This document shows, piece by piece, positions 16,322 to 24,934 of a DNA stretch of 40,150 nt. Within the stretch, counting starts at the first letter, position 1; the number at the start of each line of letters is the position of its first letter. The DNA comes from Polyangiaceae bacterium (lineage in GTDB: Bacteria; Myxococcota_A; Polyangia; Polyangiales; Polyangiaceae): contig JAICQL010000051.1 in NCBI GenBank assembly GCA_025937895.1, positions 1-40,150 on the forward strand, read 5' to 3'. Below the pieces are notes generated by a model. That model saw only the letters and a program-made list of their open reading frames with translations. It made no database searches and was not told the origin of the DNA. The translations under genes and the position numbers were made by a program.

Positions 16322-17760
16322 CGGCGCCGGAGAGCGTGCCGGTGTTCGCTGTGGTGGGCCGCGTGAACCGCGGCAAGAGCAGCATCATCGCCACCCTGGC
16401 GGAGGACGACAGCATCGCCATCTCGCCGCTGCCGGGCACCACCCGCCGCGCGACGACGTATGACGTGGCGCTGGACGGCGAGGTGCTGTTTCGCCTGGTC
16501 GACACGCCCGGCTTTGAAGACGCGGCGCGTGCCCTGGCCTGGATGCAGCGCAGCCAGCCCAGCGCGGAGCGGCGCCCGGCGCGAGTGGCGGAGCTGGTGC
16601 AGACCTTCGCAGGCAGCGATGAGCTCGTCGAAGAGTGCGAGCTGCTCGCCCCGGTGCTGCAGGGCGCTGCGATCCTGTACGTGGTGGACGGCAGCACTCC
16701 GTTCCGCGAGAACATCATGGCGGAGGTGGAGATCCTGCGCTGGACGGGGCGGCCGCGCATGGCGCTGATCAACCGCTCGGCGAGCGGCGAGCACCTGGGG
16801 GACTGGCACGCGGCGCTCGCCCCCGCCTTCAGCACGGTGCGCAACTTCGACGCGCACGCGGCCAGCTTCCGCGAGCGGCTGCAGCTGCTCGCGCTGTTTC
16901 GCGAGCTGTGTGAGCCCTGGCGCGGCCCGCTCGGGCGCGCCGTCGAGCGCCTGACCCAGGAGCAGTCGCGGCGCCTGGGCGAGAGCGCGCTGGCCATCGC
17001 CAACCTGGTGGTGGACGCGGTGACCCACACCATCGAGCTGCAGGCGGGCGAGAGTGGGCTGGACGCCGCGGAGCAGAAGCACGTGGAGCAGCGCTTCCTC
17101 GACGACCTGCGCGAGCTGGAGCAGCGCTCCAGGCGCTATGTCGAGCGCCTGTACCGGCACCAGCGCCTGACCACGGAGTCAGCGTCGCTGGAGCGGCCGG
17201 TGTTTGCTCGCGATCTGTTCAGCGAGCGCGTCTGGCACTCGCTGGGCCTGAGCGCGCGCCAGCTGGTCGCGGTGTATTCGGTGGCGGGCGCCACCGCGGG
17301 CGGCACGGTGGACGCGCTGGTGGGGGGCGCTTCGTTCTTCACCGGCACCTTGCTGGGTGCCGCGGTGGGCGGCGCCACGGCGCTCTGGCAGCTCGGAGCG
17401 CGCGCCTTCGGGGTCACCGCGGTGGAGACGCTGAGCGAGCGGCTGCGCAAGACCGCGGCTCCGCAGCGGCGCTACCGGATCGGGCCGCACCAGCACCCGA
17501 ACTTCCCGTTCGTGGTGCTGGACCGCGCGCTGCTGCATCACCAGGCCATTCGCTACCGCGCACACGCGCGCAACACCAGTGCGGCGCTCGAGCTGGACGC
17601 GGCGCCGAGCCCCGCGCGCGAGCTGCCGCTCGGGGTGCGGCAGCGGCTGGGCAAGCTGCTCGCGCGGGCGCGCAAGTCGCCGAACGCAGACACCAGTGAT
17701 CTGCGGCGTGAGCTCGCAGGGCTGATCGAGAGCATCCTGCGCGAGCGCGACGAGCGCTGA
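16318..17760 (+). CDS. DUF3482-type GTPase
   Basis: This is a 480-residue Era/TrmE-like GTPase. G1 is GRVNRGKSS (14-22), the switch region has PLPGTTR (37-43), and G3 is VDTPGF (61-66). The G4 site reads NRSASGEH (from Asn152) where other GTPases have NKxD, so guanine specificity is uncertain, as in other DUF3482 proteins. After about 200 helical residues, a Gly/Ala-rich hydrophobic segment (about 315-365, e.g. GASFFTGTLLGAAVGGA) probably dips into the membrane. The gene starts at GTG 16318, overlapping the DUF2868 stop by 4 bp, so the two are translated together and likely act as one complex. It ends 6 bp from the convergent OGT-like gene. Confidence 0.9.
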   Translation: MTAPESVPVFAVVGRVNRGKSSIIATLAEDDSIAISPLPGTTRRATTYDVALDGEVLFRLVDTPGFEDAARALAWMQRSQPSAERRPARVAELVQTFAGSDELVEECELLAPVLQGAAILYVVDGSTPFRENIMAEVEILRWTGRPRMALINRSASGEHLGDWHAALAPAFSTVRNFDAHAASFRERLQLLALFRELCEPWRGPLGRAVERLTQEQSRRLGESALAIANLVVDAVTHTIELQAGESGLDAAEQKHVEQRFLDDLRELEQRSRRYVERLYRHQRLTTESASLERPVFARDLFSERVWHSLGLSARQLVAVYSVAGATAGGTVDALVGGASFFTGTLLGAAVGGATALWQLGARAFGVTAVETLSERLRKTAAPQRRYRIGPHQHPNFPFVVLDRALLHHQAIRYRAHARNTSAALELDAAPSPARELPLGVRQRLGKLLARARKSPNADTSDLRRELAGLIESILRERDER

Positions 17761-17766
17761 GCCGAG

Positions 17767-20385
17767 CTACAGCACCTCGCTCACGGCGCGGCCGTGCTCG
17801 CGCTCTTCCACCACCCCCTGGCTGCGGCACCAGCGGTGCCACATGCCGCGATACGCCGCCTCGAGCTCGCGGGTGAAGCCCCGGTGATCGAGCAGCGGCG
17901 AGGCCTCCAGGCGCGCGCGCAGGGTGCGGCGGCTGGCGGCGAGGCCAGCGGGGTCGGCGGCGAGCTGTCCGGCGATGCGCACGTAGTCGTCGCTGGAACG
18001 GGTCACATATTCGTGCAGCTCCGTCACCCTCAGCACTCGGCTCCCCAGGCGTTGCGCCAGCGTCCTGCCCTCGAGCGCTACCAGCGGCACTCCCATCCAC
18101 AGCGCGTGCAGCGCCGCCGTCTCGCCACCGTGGGGGAAGGGATCGAGCGCCACGTCGATCTCCGCCAGCGCCGCCAGGTATTGCTCGAGAGAGGAGTGCC
18201 CCTGGAACACGATCCTGTCACGTGCGATGCCCTCCTCCGCGAACCAGCGCACGAAGCGCGCCTGGACGCCGGGATCGGTGAAGGTGAGGTGCTCGAGCAC
18301 CAGGCGGCTGTGCGCCACGTTGCGCAGCACGCGCCCGAACAGCGCCGCCACCTCGCGGCCGATGTGGCTGGGATTGCTGAAGCAGCCGAAGCTGATGTAG
18401 CCATGTCGCTGGCAGGGCGGCGGCGCCGGCTCCGGGCTGAGCCGCGGCAAGAAGCACGTGGAGCTGCGCGGCAGGCGGATCACCTCCTCCACGAAGTAGC
18501 GCTCCGCGCCGGGCGGCACGGAGTGCACGTCGGCGATGCGATAGTCCATTGCTTCGAGGCCAGTGGTGTCGAAGTAGCCGAGCCATGTCACCTGCACCGG
18601 GCTTGGCTTGCGCGCGAACACCGGCAGGCGGTTGTGCAAGCCGTGCCCGGCCAGGTCGACCAGGATGTCGATCTCATCCATGCGGATCAGCTCGGCCAGC
18701 GCCTCATCGGTGTCGCCGGCGCAGGAGCGATACACGGTGGCGTATTCGCGCAGGCGCGCGGTGACGACGTCCGGGTGCGCCACGTCGGAGTAGCAGAAGA
18801 CCTCGTACAGGCGTGGGTCGTGCTCGCGCAGCACCGGCTCGATGAAGTGCGAGAGGGGGTGCTCGTTGAAGTCGGGCGAGACGTAGCCGATGCGCAGCCG
18901 GCGACCGGGGTCTGGGCCATTCAAGAACTTGCGCCGCGTGGGCCCGAGCCAGTCGCTCAGTGCGCGGCCAAACTCGCGATGCCGCTCGAACAGTGCCTCG
19001 GGGCTCTGCTCGGGATCGAAGTGGGCCTCGAGCAGCAGGTTGCTGTGCACCGCCCAGCGGGTAGGATCGATGGCCAGCGCCTGGCGATGTGCCAGCGCGG
19101 CCTCCTGCACGCTGCCCTGGTCGCACAGCGCGGCGGCCAGGTGAATGTACGGCTCGATCAGGTCGGGGCGCAGCTGCAGCGCGCGGCGCTGCAGCGGCAC
19201 GGCCTCGCTCGGGCGGCCCAGGCGCTGCGCTGCGGCGCCCAGGTTGACCAGCGCCACCACGTCGTCCGGGCAGTGCGCGAGCAGCGCCTGCCAGCGCGCC
19301 TCGCTGCCGCAGAAGCGCTGCTCGCTGGCGAGCCAGCTGCTGATCAGCTGGTAGCTCTGCACGTCGCGCGGCGAGAGCTCCAGGCCCTGCAGCAGGCGCA
19401 GCTGCGCGCGCTCGCGCTGGCCCAGGTGAAAGAGCGCTTCCGCCAGCTCCCGACAGACCTCGATCTCGGGAGCCAGCGAGAGCGCAAGCTCGAAGCACGG
19501 AATGGCCGAGGCGGGGCGCTGCTGCTCGCGCAGCACACGGCCCAGCGAAAGCGCCGGCTCCGCGCGGCGCTCGCGCGCCAGATCTTGCACCAGGAGCACC
19601 TCGCTGGCGCGCGGCTCCGTACCGGCAGAGAGCGGCGGCAGCAGGCGCGTCAGGTGCTCGCGCGCGGCGGCAGTGGCTGCGCCTGCGCTCATCGTGCTGG
19701 CGACGAAGTAGCTGACCAGCGCGGCGTCCAGAGCGCCGGAGCGCTCGAGCAGCTGGCCTTCGCTCAGGTGCGCGTCGGCGAGCCAGGGATTGTGGGCCAG
19801 CGCCTGGCGCTCGGCGCGCAGTGCCTCCGACAGCTTGCCGGCGGCGCCAAACGCGCGCGCCGACAGGTGCCACGCGGCAGCGTCGCTGGGGTTGAGCTGG
19901 ATGGCGCGGAAGCAGCTGGCGATGGCAGGCTCGTGCGCGCCCAGCTCCAGCTGACACAGCCCGAGCTCCAGCCAGATCGCGGGCTGCTGCGCGTCCAGCT
20001 CCAGCGCCTTCTGGCAGGTGTCCGCGCCTTCTGCAGGTACGCCGCTCTGCCGCTGCGCGCGCGCCAGCAGTGCCAGCAGCCGCGCGTTGCGCGGGGCCCC
20101 CCGCCGCGCCCGCCGCAGACACTCCACCGCGCGCGCAGGCTGCGCCAGCGCCAGCGAGCTCACCCCCAGTCCCTCCAGCGCCTCCAGCTGATCGGGCTTG
20201 CTGCTCAGCACCTCCTGATACAACCGCTGTGCATCCGCCCAGCGCGACCTACCTGCTGCGGCGCGCGCCTGGGCGAGCAAGCCCAGCCACGGGGACGGGC
20301 CCGTCAGCCCCTGGCCGTCGCGCCGCTCCGGGCGAGCGCTGCGGCGGCCTGGCCTCTGGCTACGGCGCTGGCGACCCTTGCTCAT
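17767..20385 (-). CDS. Second TPR-OGT-like (GT41) protein with substituted active-site lysines
   Basis: This is an 872-residue paralog of the 10121-12469 protein: TPR repeats (about 45-465), then a GT41 domain. Shared blocks include RIGYVSPDFNEHP (His509 kept), DLAGHGLHNRLPVFA, WLGYFDTTGLEAMDYRIAD, LDPFPHGGETAALHALW and SPLLDHRGFTRELEA near the end. However, where the other copy and most OGTs have the essential Lys (NNPAKIG), this one has SNPSHIG with His674, and the following LWLK lysine is Glu698 (LVLEH). Catalysis may be lost or altered; a regulatory or scaffold role is possible. The start at 20385 is chosen because GAGG lies 8 bases upstream; the frame is open 19 codons further. Confidence 0.88.
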   Translation of the reverse strand: MSKGRQRRSQRPGRRSARPERRDGQGLTGPSPWLGLLAQARAAAGRSRWADAQRLYQEVLSSKPDQLEALEGLGVSSLALAQPARAVECLRRARRGAPRNARLLALLARAQRQSGVPAEGADTCQKALELDAQQPAIWLELGLCQLELGAHEPAIASCFRAIQLNPSDAAAWHLSARAFGAAGKLSEALRAERQALAHNPWLADAHLSEGQLLERSGALDAALVSYFVASTMSAGAATAAAREHLTRLLPPLSAGTEPRASEVLLVQDLARERRAEPALSLGRVLREQQRPASAIPCFELALSLAPEIEVCRELAEALFHLGQRERAQLRLLQGLELSPRDVQSYQLISSWLASEQRFCGSEARWQALLAHCPDDVVALVNLGAAAQRLGRPSEAVPLQRRALQLRPDLIEPYIHLAAALCDQGSVQEAALAHRQALAIDPTRWAVHSNLLLEAHFDPEQSPEALFERHREFGRALSDWLGPTRRKFLNGPDPGRRLRIGYVSPDFNEHPLSHFIEPVLREHDPRLYEVFCYSDVAHPDVVTARLREYATVYRSCAGDTDEALAELIRMDEIDILVDLAGHGLHNRLPVFARKPSPVQVTWLGYFDTTGLEAMDYRIADVHSVPPGAERYFVEEVIRLPRSSTCFLPRLSPEPAPPPCQRHGYISFGCFSNPSHIGREVAALFGRVLRNVAHSRLVLEHLTFTDPGVQARFVRWFAEEGIARDRIVFQGHSSLEQYLAALAEIDVALDPFPHGGETAALHALWMGVPLVALEGRTLAQRLGSRVLRVTELHEYVTRSSDDYVRIAGQLAADPAGLAASRRTLRARLEASPLLDHRGFTRELEAAYRGMWHRWCRSQGVVEEREHGRAVSEVL

Positions 20386-20521
20386 GGACGTAACCTCAGT
20401 AACGGCATCATGATCCCCACGTCTGCGTACCCCATCGTGCAAGCGGCGGACTCGAGCGGAATCGTAACCTCCGCGGTCCCTTGGCGAGCACGTGCACGAG
20501 TCGTACCGGCAGTCGCGGACT

Positions 20522-20551
20522 TTGTTGCCCGCGTGGGTGCTCTGTTACAGT
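20522..20551 (+). promoter_or_regulatory. Possible sigma-70-type promoter of the FAD oxidoreductase gene
   Basis: TTGTTG (20522-20527) and TACAGT (20546-20551) are separated by 18 bases and end 27 bases before the ATG at 20579. The match is moderate and by eye only. The gene's ribosome site GGGAGG lies at 20565-20570. Confidence 0.3.
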
Positions 20552-20578
20552 CGCCCCAGAAGCTGGGAGGCGACGAGC

Positions 20579-21973
20579 ATGGGGCTGGGCAGAAGGCAGG
20601 TACTCGGAGCGTTTGCGTCGGCAGGTTTGGGCTCCGCGTTCGCGCCGCGCGACGCAGCCGCCAGCGGCGGTGACATCCAGTGTGACGTGTGCATCGTCGG
20701 CGGTGGTGCGGCGGGCACGTATGCCGCGCTGGCCCTGCGCGATCGCGGGCTGCGAGTCGTCGTGGTGGAGCGCTCCGATCGGCTGGGCGGGCACTGTGAG
20801 ACGTATCGCGATCCGACGAGCGGCGCGGCCATCGACATCGGCGTGATCGTCTTTCCCGACAATCCGCTGGTGCGCGCGCACTTTGGCCGTTTTGGCGTGC
20901 CGCTGAGCAACGCTAGCTTCGCGGGCCCCGCCAGCCAGTTCGTGGACTTTCGCACGGGGCAGGGGGTCGCCGCGTTCCAGCCCACGCCGCTGGAGCTGGG
21001 CACGGCGCTCGCCACCTATTTGCAGGTGCTCGAGATCCGCTATCCGTTCCTGGAGCAGAACGGCTTTCAGCTGCCGGAGCCCGGCCCGATCCTGGACGAG
21101 CTGCTCTTGCCCTTCGGGCAGTGGGTGAGCCAGCTCGGCCTCGAGGCGCTGCTGCCCACGTTTTTCCTGTACGAGCAGGGCTTTGGCTCCTTGCTAGACG
21201 CCACCACCCTGTACGTGCTCAAGAACATGAGCCGCGCCGTGGTCGGCGCCGTGCTCCAGGGCTCGTTCCTGATGGCGCCGGGCGGCGCTGGCGCGCTGTA
21301 CGACGCGGCCAGCGTGGAGCTGGGCGCGGACGTGCTGTACCAGAGCGAGATCTGCCACGTGGAGCGCGGCAATGGCGTGTGCCTGCGCGTCCGATCTGCC
21401 GGCGCCGAGCGCACGATCCGCGCCGCGCGGCTCTTGTTCACAGCCCCACCCGTGCTACCCAGCTTCGCCGGCTTCGACCTCGACGGCCGCGAGCGCGCGC
21501 TATTCGCCAGCTTCCAGCGCCATCACTACTGGACTGCCGTGGCGCAGATCGCCGGCATGCCGCCCGGTGTCTCACTGGTGAATGTCGCGCCCGACACGCC
21601 CTTCAACCTGGCGCCGCTGCCCGGTATCTACTCCATCGGCCCCAACGCTGCGCCCGGGCTGTTCGACGTGAAATACGGCAGCGAGCACTTCTTGCCCGAC
21701 CTTCAGGTGAAGCGCCGCATCGCCGCCGACATCGCGCGTGTGGCCAGCGACCAAGTCAGCGGGCTCGAGCTCACCGGCTTCGCCATCTTCAAGAACCACA
21801 GCCCGTATTCCGTCGTCGTTGCGCCCGAGCGGATCCGCGACGGCTTCTACAGCTCCCTCCAGGCGCTGCAGGGCTATCGCCAGACGTACTACGCCGGAGC
21901 GGCGTTCCAGACGCACAGCTCCGCAGCGGTGTGGGCCCACGTGGAGGAGCTGTTGCCGGCGCTGCTGGCGTGA
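20579..21973 (+). CDS. FAD-dependent oxidoreductase with Tat-type signal
   Basis: This flavoprotein has 464 residues from the ATG at 20579, chosen for the GGGAGG ribosome site 8 bases upstream. The N-terminus GRRQVLGAFASAGLG looks like a twin-arginine signal (Arg5-Arg6), so the enzyme would be exported folded with its cofactor. The FAD-binding Rossmann fold follows: CIVGGGAAGTYAAL (GxGxxG at 41-46), ending in an acidic residue in VVVVERSDRLGGHCETY, the pattern of the amine oxidase/phytoene desaturase-like group. The C-terminal YYAGAAFQTHSS belongs to the second FAD contact region. The substrate cannot be told. A decayed kinase fragment and a second flavoenzyme lie downstream; a common pathway is possible but unproven. 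Confidence 0.88.
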   Translation: MGLGRRQVLGAFASAGLGSAFAPRDAAASGGDIQCDVCIVGGGAAGTYAALALRDRGLRVVVVERSDRLGGHCETYRDPTSGAAIDIGVIVFPDNPLVRAHFGRFGVPLSNASFAGPASQFVDFRTGQGVAAFQPTPLELGTALATYLQVLEIRYPFLEQNGFQLPEPGPILDELLLPFGQWVSQLGLEALLPTFFLYEQGFGSLLDATTLYVLKNMSRAVVGAVLQGSFLMAPGGAGALYDAASVELGADVLYQSEICHVERGNGVCLRVRSAGAERTIRAARLLFTAPPVLPSFAGFDLDGRERALFASFQRHHYWTAVAQIAGMPPGVSLVNVAPDTPFNLAPLPGIYSIGPNAAPGLFDVKYGSEHFLPDLQVKRRIAADIARVASDQVSGLELTGFAIFKNHSPYSVVVAPERIRDGFYSSLQALQGYRQTYYAGAAFQTHSSAAVWAHVEELLPALLA

Positions 21974-22096
21974 GCTGCACCGTACCTCTCACTCGAGCAG
22001 GTCTCGCTGGCCTCGCTGCGCTCGAGGATTGTGGCCTTGTGCTGGTGAGCTCGAGCCTATTCGGTGATATCGTTGGCCGCCGTGATAGACGCAGCG

Positions 22097-22349
22097 GGAT
22101 TGTCTGTCGCGGACAGGGACGCTCAGCAAAGGTCCTCGATTTTGGCATCGCCAAGCGAATGCTGGATCTTTGCATCACGCGCCCACCGCGACTGGGGCCC
22201 CGCTGGGGACACCCATGTACATGAGCCCTGAGCAGATCGTCAGCTCGCGCGATGTCGACCTGCGCGCGCAGGCGCTGCTGGGGTCGGCCCGGACTGCCTG
22301 GCGCGTCCTGCGCTGCCTGCGCGCTGAAGGTTTCCCTGCCGGCGAGGCA
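22097..22349 (+). pseudogene. Fragment of a Ser/Thr protein kinase, frameshifted
   Basis: Two pieces of one protein-kinase domain lie in different frames. AKVLDFGIAK, the DFG motif of subdomain VII, is encoded from 22126 in frame 1. ATGAPLGTPMYMSPEQIVSS, the activation segment with the APE-like SPE motif, is read in frame 3 from about 22185, followed by RDVDLRA and, further on, FPAGEAE, which fits the end of the usual PFPAG region after a deletion. A frameshift therefore lies around 22160-22175. The upstream frame-2 string LSVADRDAQ may be the remains of the preceding strand, which would imply a second shift. The ATP-binding N-lobe, the catalytic HRD loop and the rest of the C-lobe are missing. 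The relic lies between two flavoenzyme genes and cannot make an active kinase. Confidence 0.85.
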
Positions 22350-22366
22350 GAGCTATCCCCTGGGGC

Positions 22367-23638
22367 ATGGCTCCGAAAACGGTGTTGATCTCCGGGGCGG
22401 GCATCGCTGGCCCCGCGCTTGCGTACTGGCTGCTGCAGCACGGCTTGCAGCCGACCCTGGTTGAGCGCGCGCCGCGGCCGCGTACGGGCGGCTATATCAT
22501 CGACTTCTGGGGTCTGGGCTACGACATCGTCGAGAAGATGGGGCTCTTGCCGGCGGTCTTGCAGGCGGGCTACCAGCTGGGTGAGGTGCGCATCGTGAAT
22601 GCGCGCGGCCGGCGCGTGTCCCACCTGAACGCCGAGGTCTTTCGGGCCGCGACGGTCGGGCGCTACACCAGCATTTCGCGCGGTGAGCTCGCCGGTATCC
22701 TGTTTTCAGCGGTGGAGACGCGCGCCGAGGTGCTGTTCAACGAGGGGGTGACCGCACTCGCGGAGGATGCTGGCGGCGTGCTCGTGAGCTTCGAGCGCTC
22801 GCCCTCGCGGCGCTTCGATGTGGTGGTGGGGGCAGACGGGCTGCACTCCACGGTGCGCCGGCTCACGTTTGGCCCGGAGCAGCGCTTCGAAAAGTTTCTC
22901 GGCTACAACGTGGCCGTGTTCAGGGCCCGCGGTTACCGCCCGCGTGACGAGGGGATCTACGTTGCGTACGCACGCCCCGGCAGTCAGATCGCGCGCTTCA
23001 GCCTGCGCGACGATCGCACGGTGTTCTTGCTCATCACCGCCGATCACGAGACCCAGATCGAGTCCCACGACAGCGAGGCCGTGCGGCGCTACCTCTACCA
23101 GCGCTTCGACAGCCCCGACTGGGAGTGCAGGCAGATCCTGGAGAGCCTGGAGGGCTGCGAGGATCTGTACTTCGATCGGGTGAGCCAGATCCGGATGCCG
23201 CACTGGTGGAAGGGCAGGGTCGCGCTGGTGGGCGACGCTGCGTACGCTCCCTCCTTGCTCGCGGGGCAGGGCGCGGCGCTGGCCGTCATCGGCGCGTATG
23301 TGCTCGCTGGCGAGCTATCGCGTGCGGGCAGCGCCGAGCAAGCGCTCGCTCGCTACGAGTCGGTGCTCGGTCCGTTTCTTCGTAACAAGCAGGTAGCCGC
23401 CGAGGGGGTGGCGGCGACGTTTGCTCCGCGCACTCGCCTCGGCATCTTCGTGCGCAACCAGATGGTGAAGGCGCTGGGTTTGCCGCTGGTTGCGAAGCTA
23501 GTGCTGCGCTACAACCTGCTCGATCGCATCACCTTGCCGGACTATGAAGCTCGGCGCGCTCCGGTGGATCTGGGCCCGGCAGGTCAGGCGCCGGGCAATT
23601 CGCCAGCGGCCAGCTCGGCAGCGCCGGGCGAGCCCTGA
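22367..23638 (+). CDS. Class A FAD-dependent monooxygenase
   Basis: This 423-residue aromatic-hydroxylase-type flavoprotein has the three family motifs in order: GAGIAGPALAYWLL (GxGxxG, ADP binding) near the N-terminus, VVGADGLHSTVRR (DG motif) near 165, and GRVALVGDAAYAPSLLAGQG (GD motif) near 290. It needs NAD(P)H and O2 and typically hydroxylates or epoxidises small aromatic or polyketide molecules; related enzymes include TetX-like and tailoring oxygenases. It has no signal peptide, so it is cytoplasmic. The ATG at 22367 follows a weak GGGG ribosome site and overlaps the end of the kinase relic's open frame. The C-terminal tail is Pro/Ala-rich. The substrate is unknown. Confidence 0.92.
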   Translation: MAPKTVLISGAGIAGPALAYWLLQHGLQPTLVERAPRPRTGGYIIDFWGLGYDIVEKMGLLPAVLQAGYQLGEVRIVNARGRRVSHLNAEVFRAATVGRYTSISRGELAGILFSAVETRAEVLFNEGVTALAEDAGGVLVSFERSPSRRFDVVVGADGLHSTVRRLTFGPEQRFEKFLGYNVAVFRARGYRPRDEGIYVAYARPGSQIARFSLRDDRTVFLLITADHETQIESHDSEAVRRYLYQRFDSPDWECRQILESLEGCEDLYFDRVSQIRMPHWWKGRVALVGDAAYAPSLLAGQGAALAVIGAYVLAGELSRAGSAEQALARYESVLGPFLRNKQVAAEGVAATFAPRTRLGIFVRNQMVKALGLPLVAKLVLRYNLLDRITLPDYEARRAPVDLGPAGQAPGNSPAASSAAPGEP

Positions 23639-23672
23639 GCGGACTTCGCCCGGAGCTCGCCCGCAGCTGAGC

Positions 23673-24557
23673 TCAGCGCGAGAGCTTGATCTTGCCTTCA
23701 GTCGCGCTGCACTTCCAACCGCCGCTCGCGTCCCACTGGCCCTCGATGGTGCCGGTGGCCTCGGTCCCGGAGACCACGGTGGTCACGCGCAGGGTGGCCT
23801 CGTTGGGGGAGTTGAGGGTGTGCGGCGTGCCCGTCTCGCCCTTCCAGTTGCGCAGCGGGAAGTCGCCGGTCAACGTCATCTTGTCATCGCCGCCGGTGCC
23901 CTCCAGCTCGTAACCACCGGAGAGGCTGGCCTTGGGCGTGCTGTTGGAGCCGGTGACCTGCATGGTCACCGTGTACTTCTGCGAGCCGGACTGCTGCGCC
24001 GTGTTGGCCCAGTTACAGTCCGCTGTGTACTCCACGTCCACGGTCCAGGTGTTCGCCCACTGGATGGCCGGGCCCGGGTTCGTGCTGCCGCTGCCGCCGT
24101 TGCCACCGGGGAGATCAGTGTTCCCCGAGCTCCCGCCGCCACCGCCGGGAAGATCGGGATCGACGAAGCACTTGCCGTTCCAGCTGCCCTCGGGCGGCGG
24201 CACGTGCGCGGTGCAGCTTCTGTTGCAGTCCTGCTTGCAGCTCTCCGTGAAGGGGCCCGCCTGCGAGCAGGGGCTGGAGCAGGCGTCGTAGCAATCCTCG
24301 TCCAGCACCGGAGTGAGCGAGTCCTCCGGGGGAACGCAGACGTATCCGCTCGGGCAATCTGCCGGACGCTGGCAGACCTCCGGGATGGTGACGCTGCCAG
24401 TGCCGCCAGTGCCACCGCCCGAGCTGTCCAGCTTGTTGGCGTCGCCAACCTGCTTGTCCTCCGGCGTGCTCTCTTCGCCGCCGCCACAGGCGAGCAAGGC
24501 CGCCAGGGATAGTGCCAGTGCCGCCGCTCTGTTCGGAGCTGTTCCGAATTTCATCAT
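23673..24557 (-). CDS. Cys-rich lipoprotein with Gly-rich linker
   Basis: This predicted outer-membrane or periplasmic lipoprotein has 294 residues. The start at 24557 is chosen because GGAGG (24567-24571) lies 9 bases upstream. The signal peptide MMKFGTAPNRAAALALSLAA leads to the lipobox LLAC, followed by a Thr/Gly-rich linker. Residues of about 60-125 hold many Cys (VCQRPADCPSGYVC, then DACSSPC, SCKQDC, RSC), suggesting a disulfide-bonded domain of the kind that opens with CxxxxDCPxGYxC. A second Gly/Ser linker (DLPGGGGGSSG) precedes a C-terminal beta-rich domain of about 130 residues. I recognise no enzyme. An AT-richer region at 24650-24715 probably holds its promoter. Confidence 0.8.
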   Translation of the reverse strand: MMKFGTAPNRAAALALSLAALLACGGGEESTPEDKQVGDANKLDSSGGGTGGTGSVTIPEVCQRPADCPSGYVCVPPEDSLTPVLDEDCYDACSSPCSQAGPFTESCKQDCNRSCTAHVPPPEGSWNGKCFVDPDLPGGGGGSSGNTDLPGGNGGSGSTNPGPAIQWANTWTVDVEYTADCNWANTAQQSGSQKYTVTMQVTGSNSTPKASLSGGYELEGTGGDDKMTLTGDFPLRNWKGETGTPHTLNSPNEATLRVTTVVSGTEATGTIEGQWDASGGWKCSATEGKIKLSR

Positions 24558-24842
24558 GCCAAAGTGCCTCCAGTGCCCGATAACGACCCGCGGCACGTCG
24601 CCTTGAGCAGTTCAGCCGACGGCGGCCGAAAACGCGGAAGCCGCTGCACGCCGACGTAATTGATTGGGTGACACAAGGATGTATATGGTTGGAGGTGCAA
24701 GTACATGGAAGCCGCGCAGGCATGCTCTTCGCCCCTGCCCGGGGGCGCACGGGTGCGGGCACCAGAACGCGGCAGCAAAGGGCACGGCGGCGCGCTGCGA
24801 GCGGGTCCTGCACCCCGCCGCCCAGCTGGCGCCCTCAATGTA
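24558..24842. other. Intergenic region, likely promoter of the Cys-rich lipoprotein gene
   Basis: The stretch 24655-24715 is AT-rich against the genome average and on the minus strand contains TATACAT and CAATCAATTA, the best candidates for promoter elements, although no well-spaced pair is clear. No coding content was recognised. The terminator of the next minus-strand gene begins at its right edge. Confidence 0.4.
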
Positions 24843-24895
24843 CAAAAACGAAAGGCACGGGCTCCGGAGTAGCATGTCTACTCCAGGCCCGTGCC
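24843..24895 (-). terminator. Rho-independent terminator of the first RTX lipoprotein gene
   Basis: On the minus strand a long stem forms between GGCACGGGC plus GGAGTA (inner arm) and their complements (24854-24871 with 24879-24895), with a short internal mismatch and a 7-base loop. It is followed by the T-rich tail TTTCGTTTTTG (24843-24853). It lies 40 bp after the stop of the 24935-26239 gene and is the clearest terminator in the window. Confidence 0.9.
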
Positions 24896-24934
24896 AGGTG
24901 CTGCCAGCGGGCAGCTCGCCCTCTGGGCGACCGC

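Noticed and set aside
17794..20673. 959-codon open frame on the plus strand opposite the second OGT-like gene
   Set aside because: Same reason: low-complexity composition, no family motif, and full overlap with a well-supported minus-strand gene.
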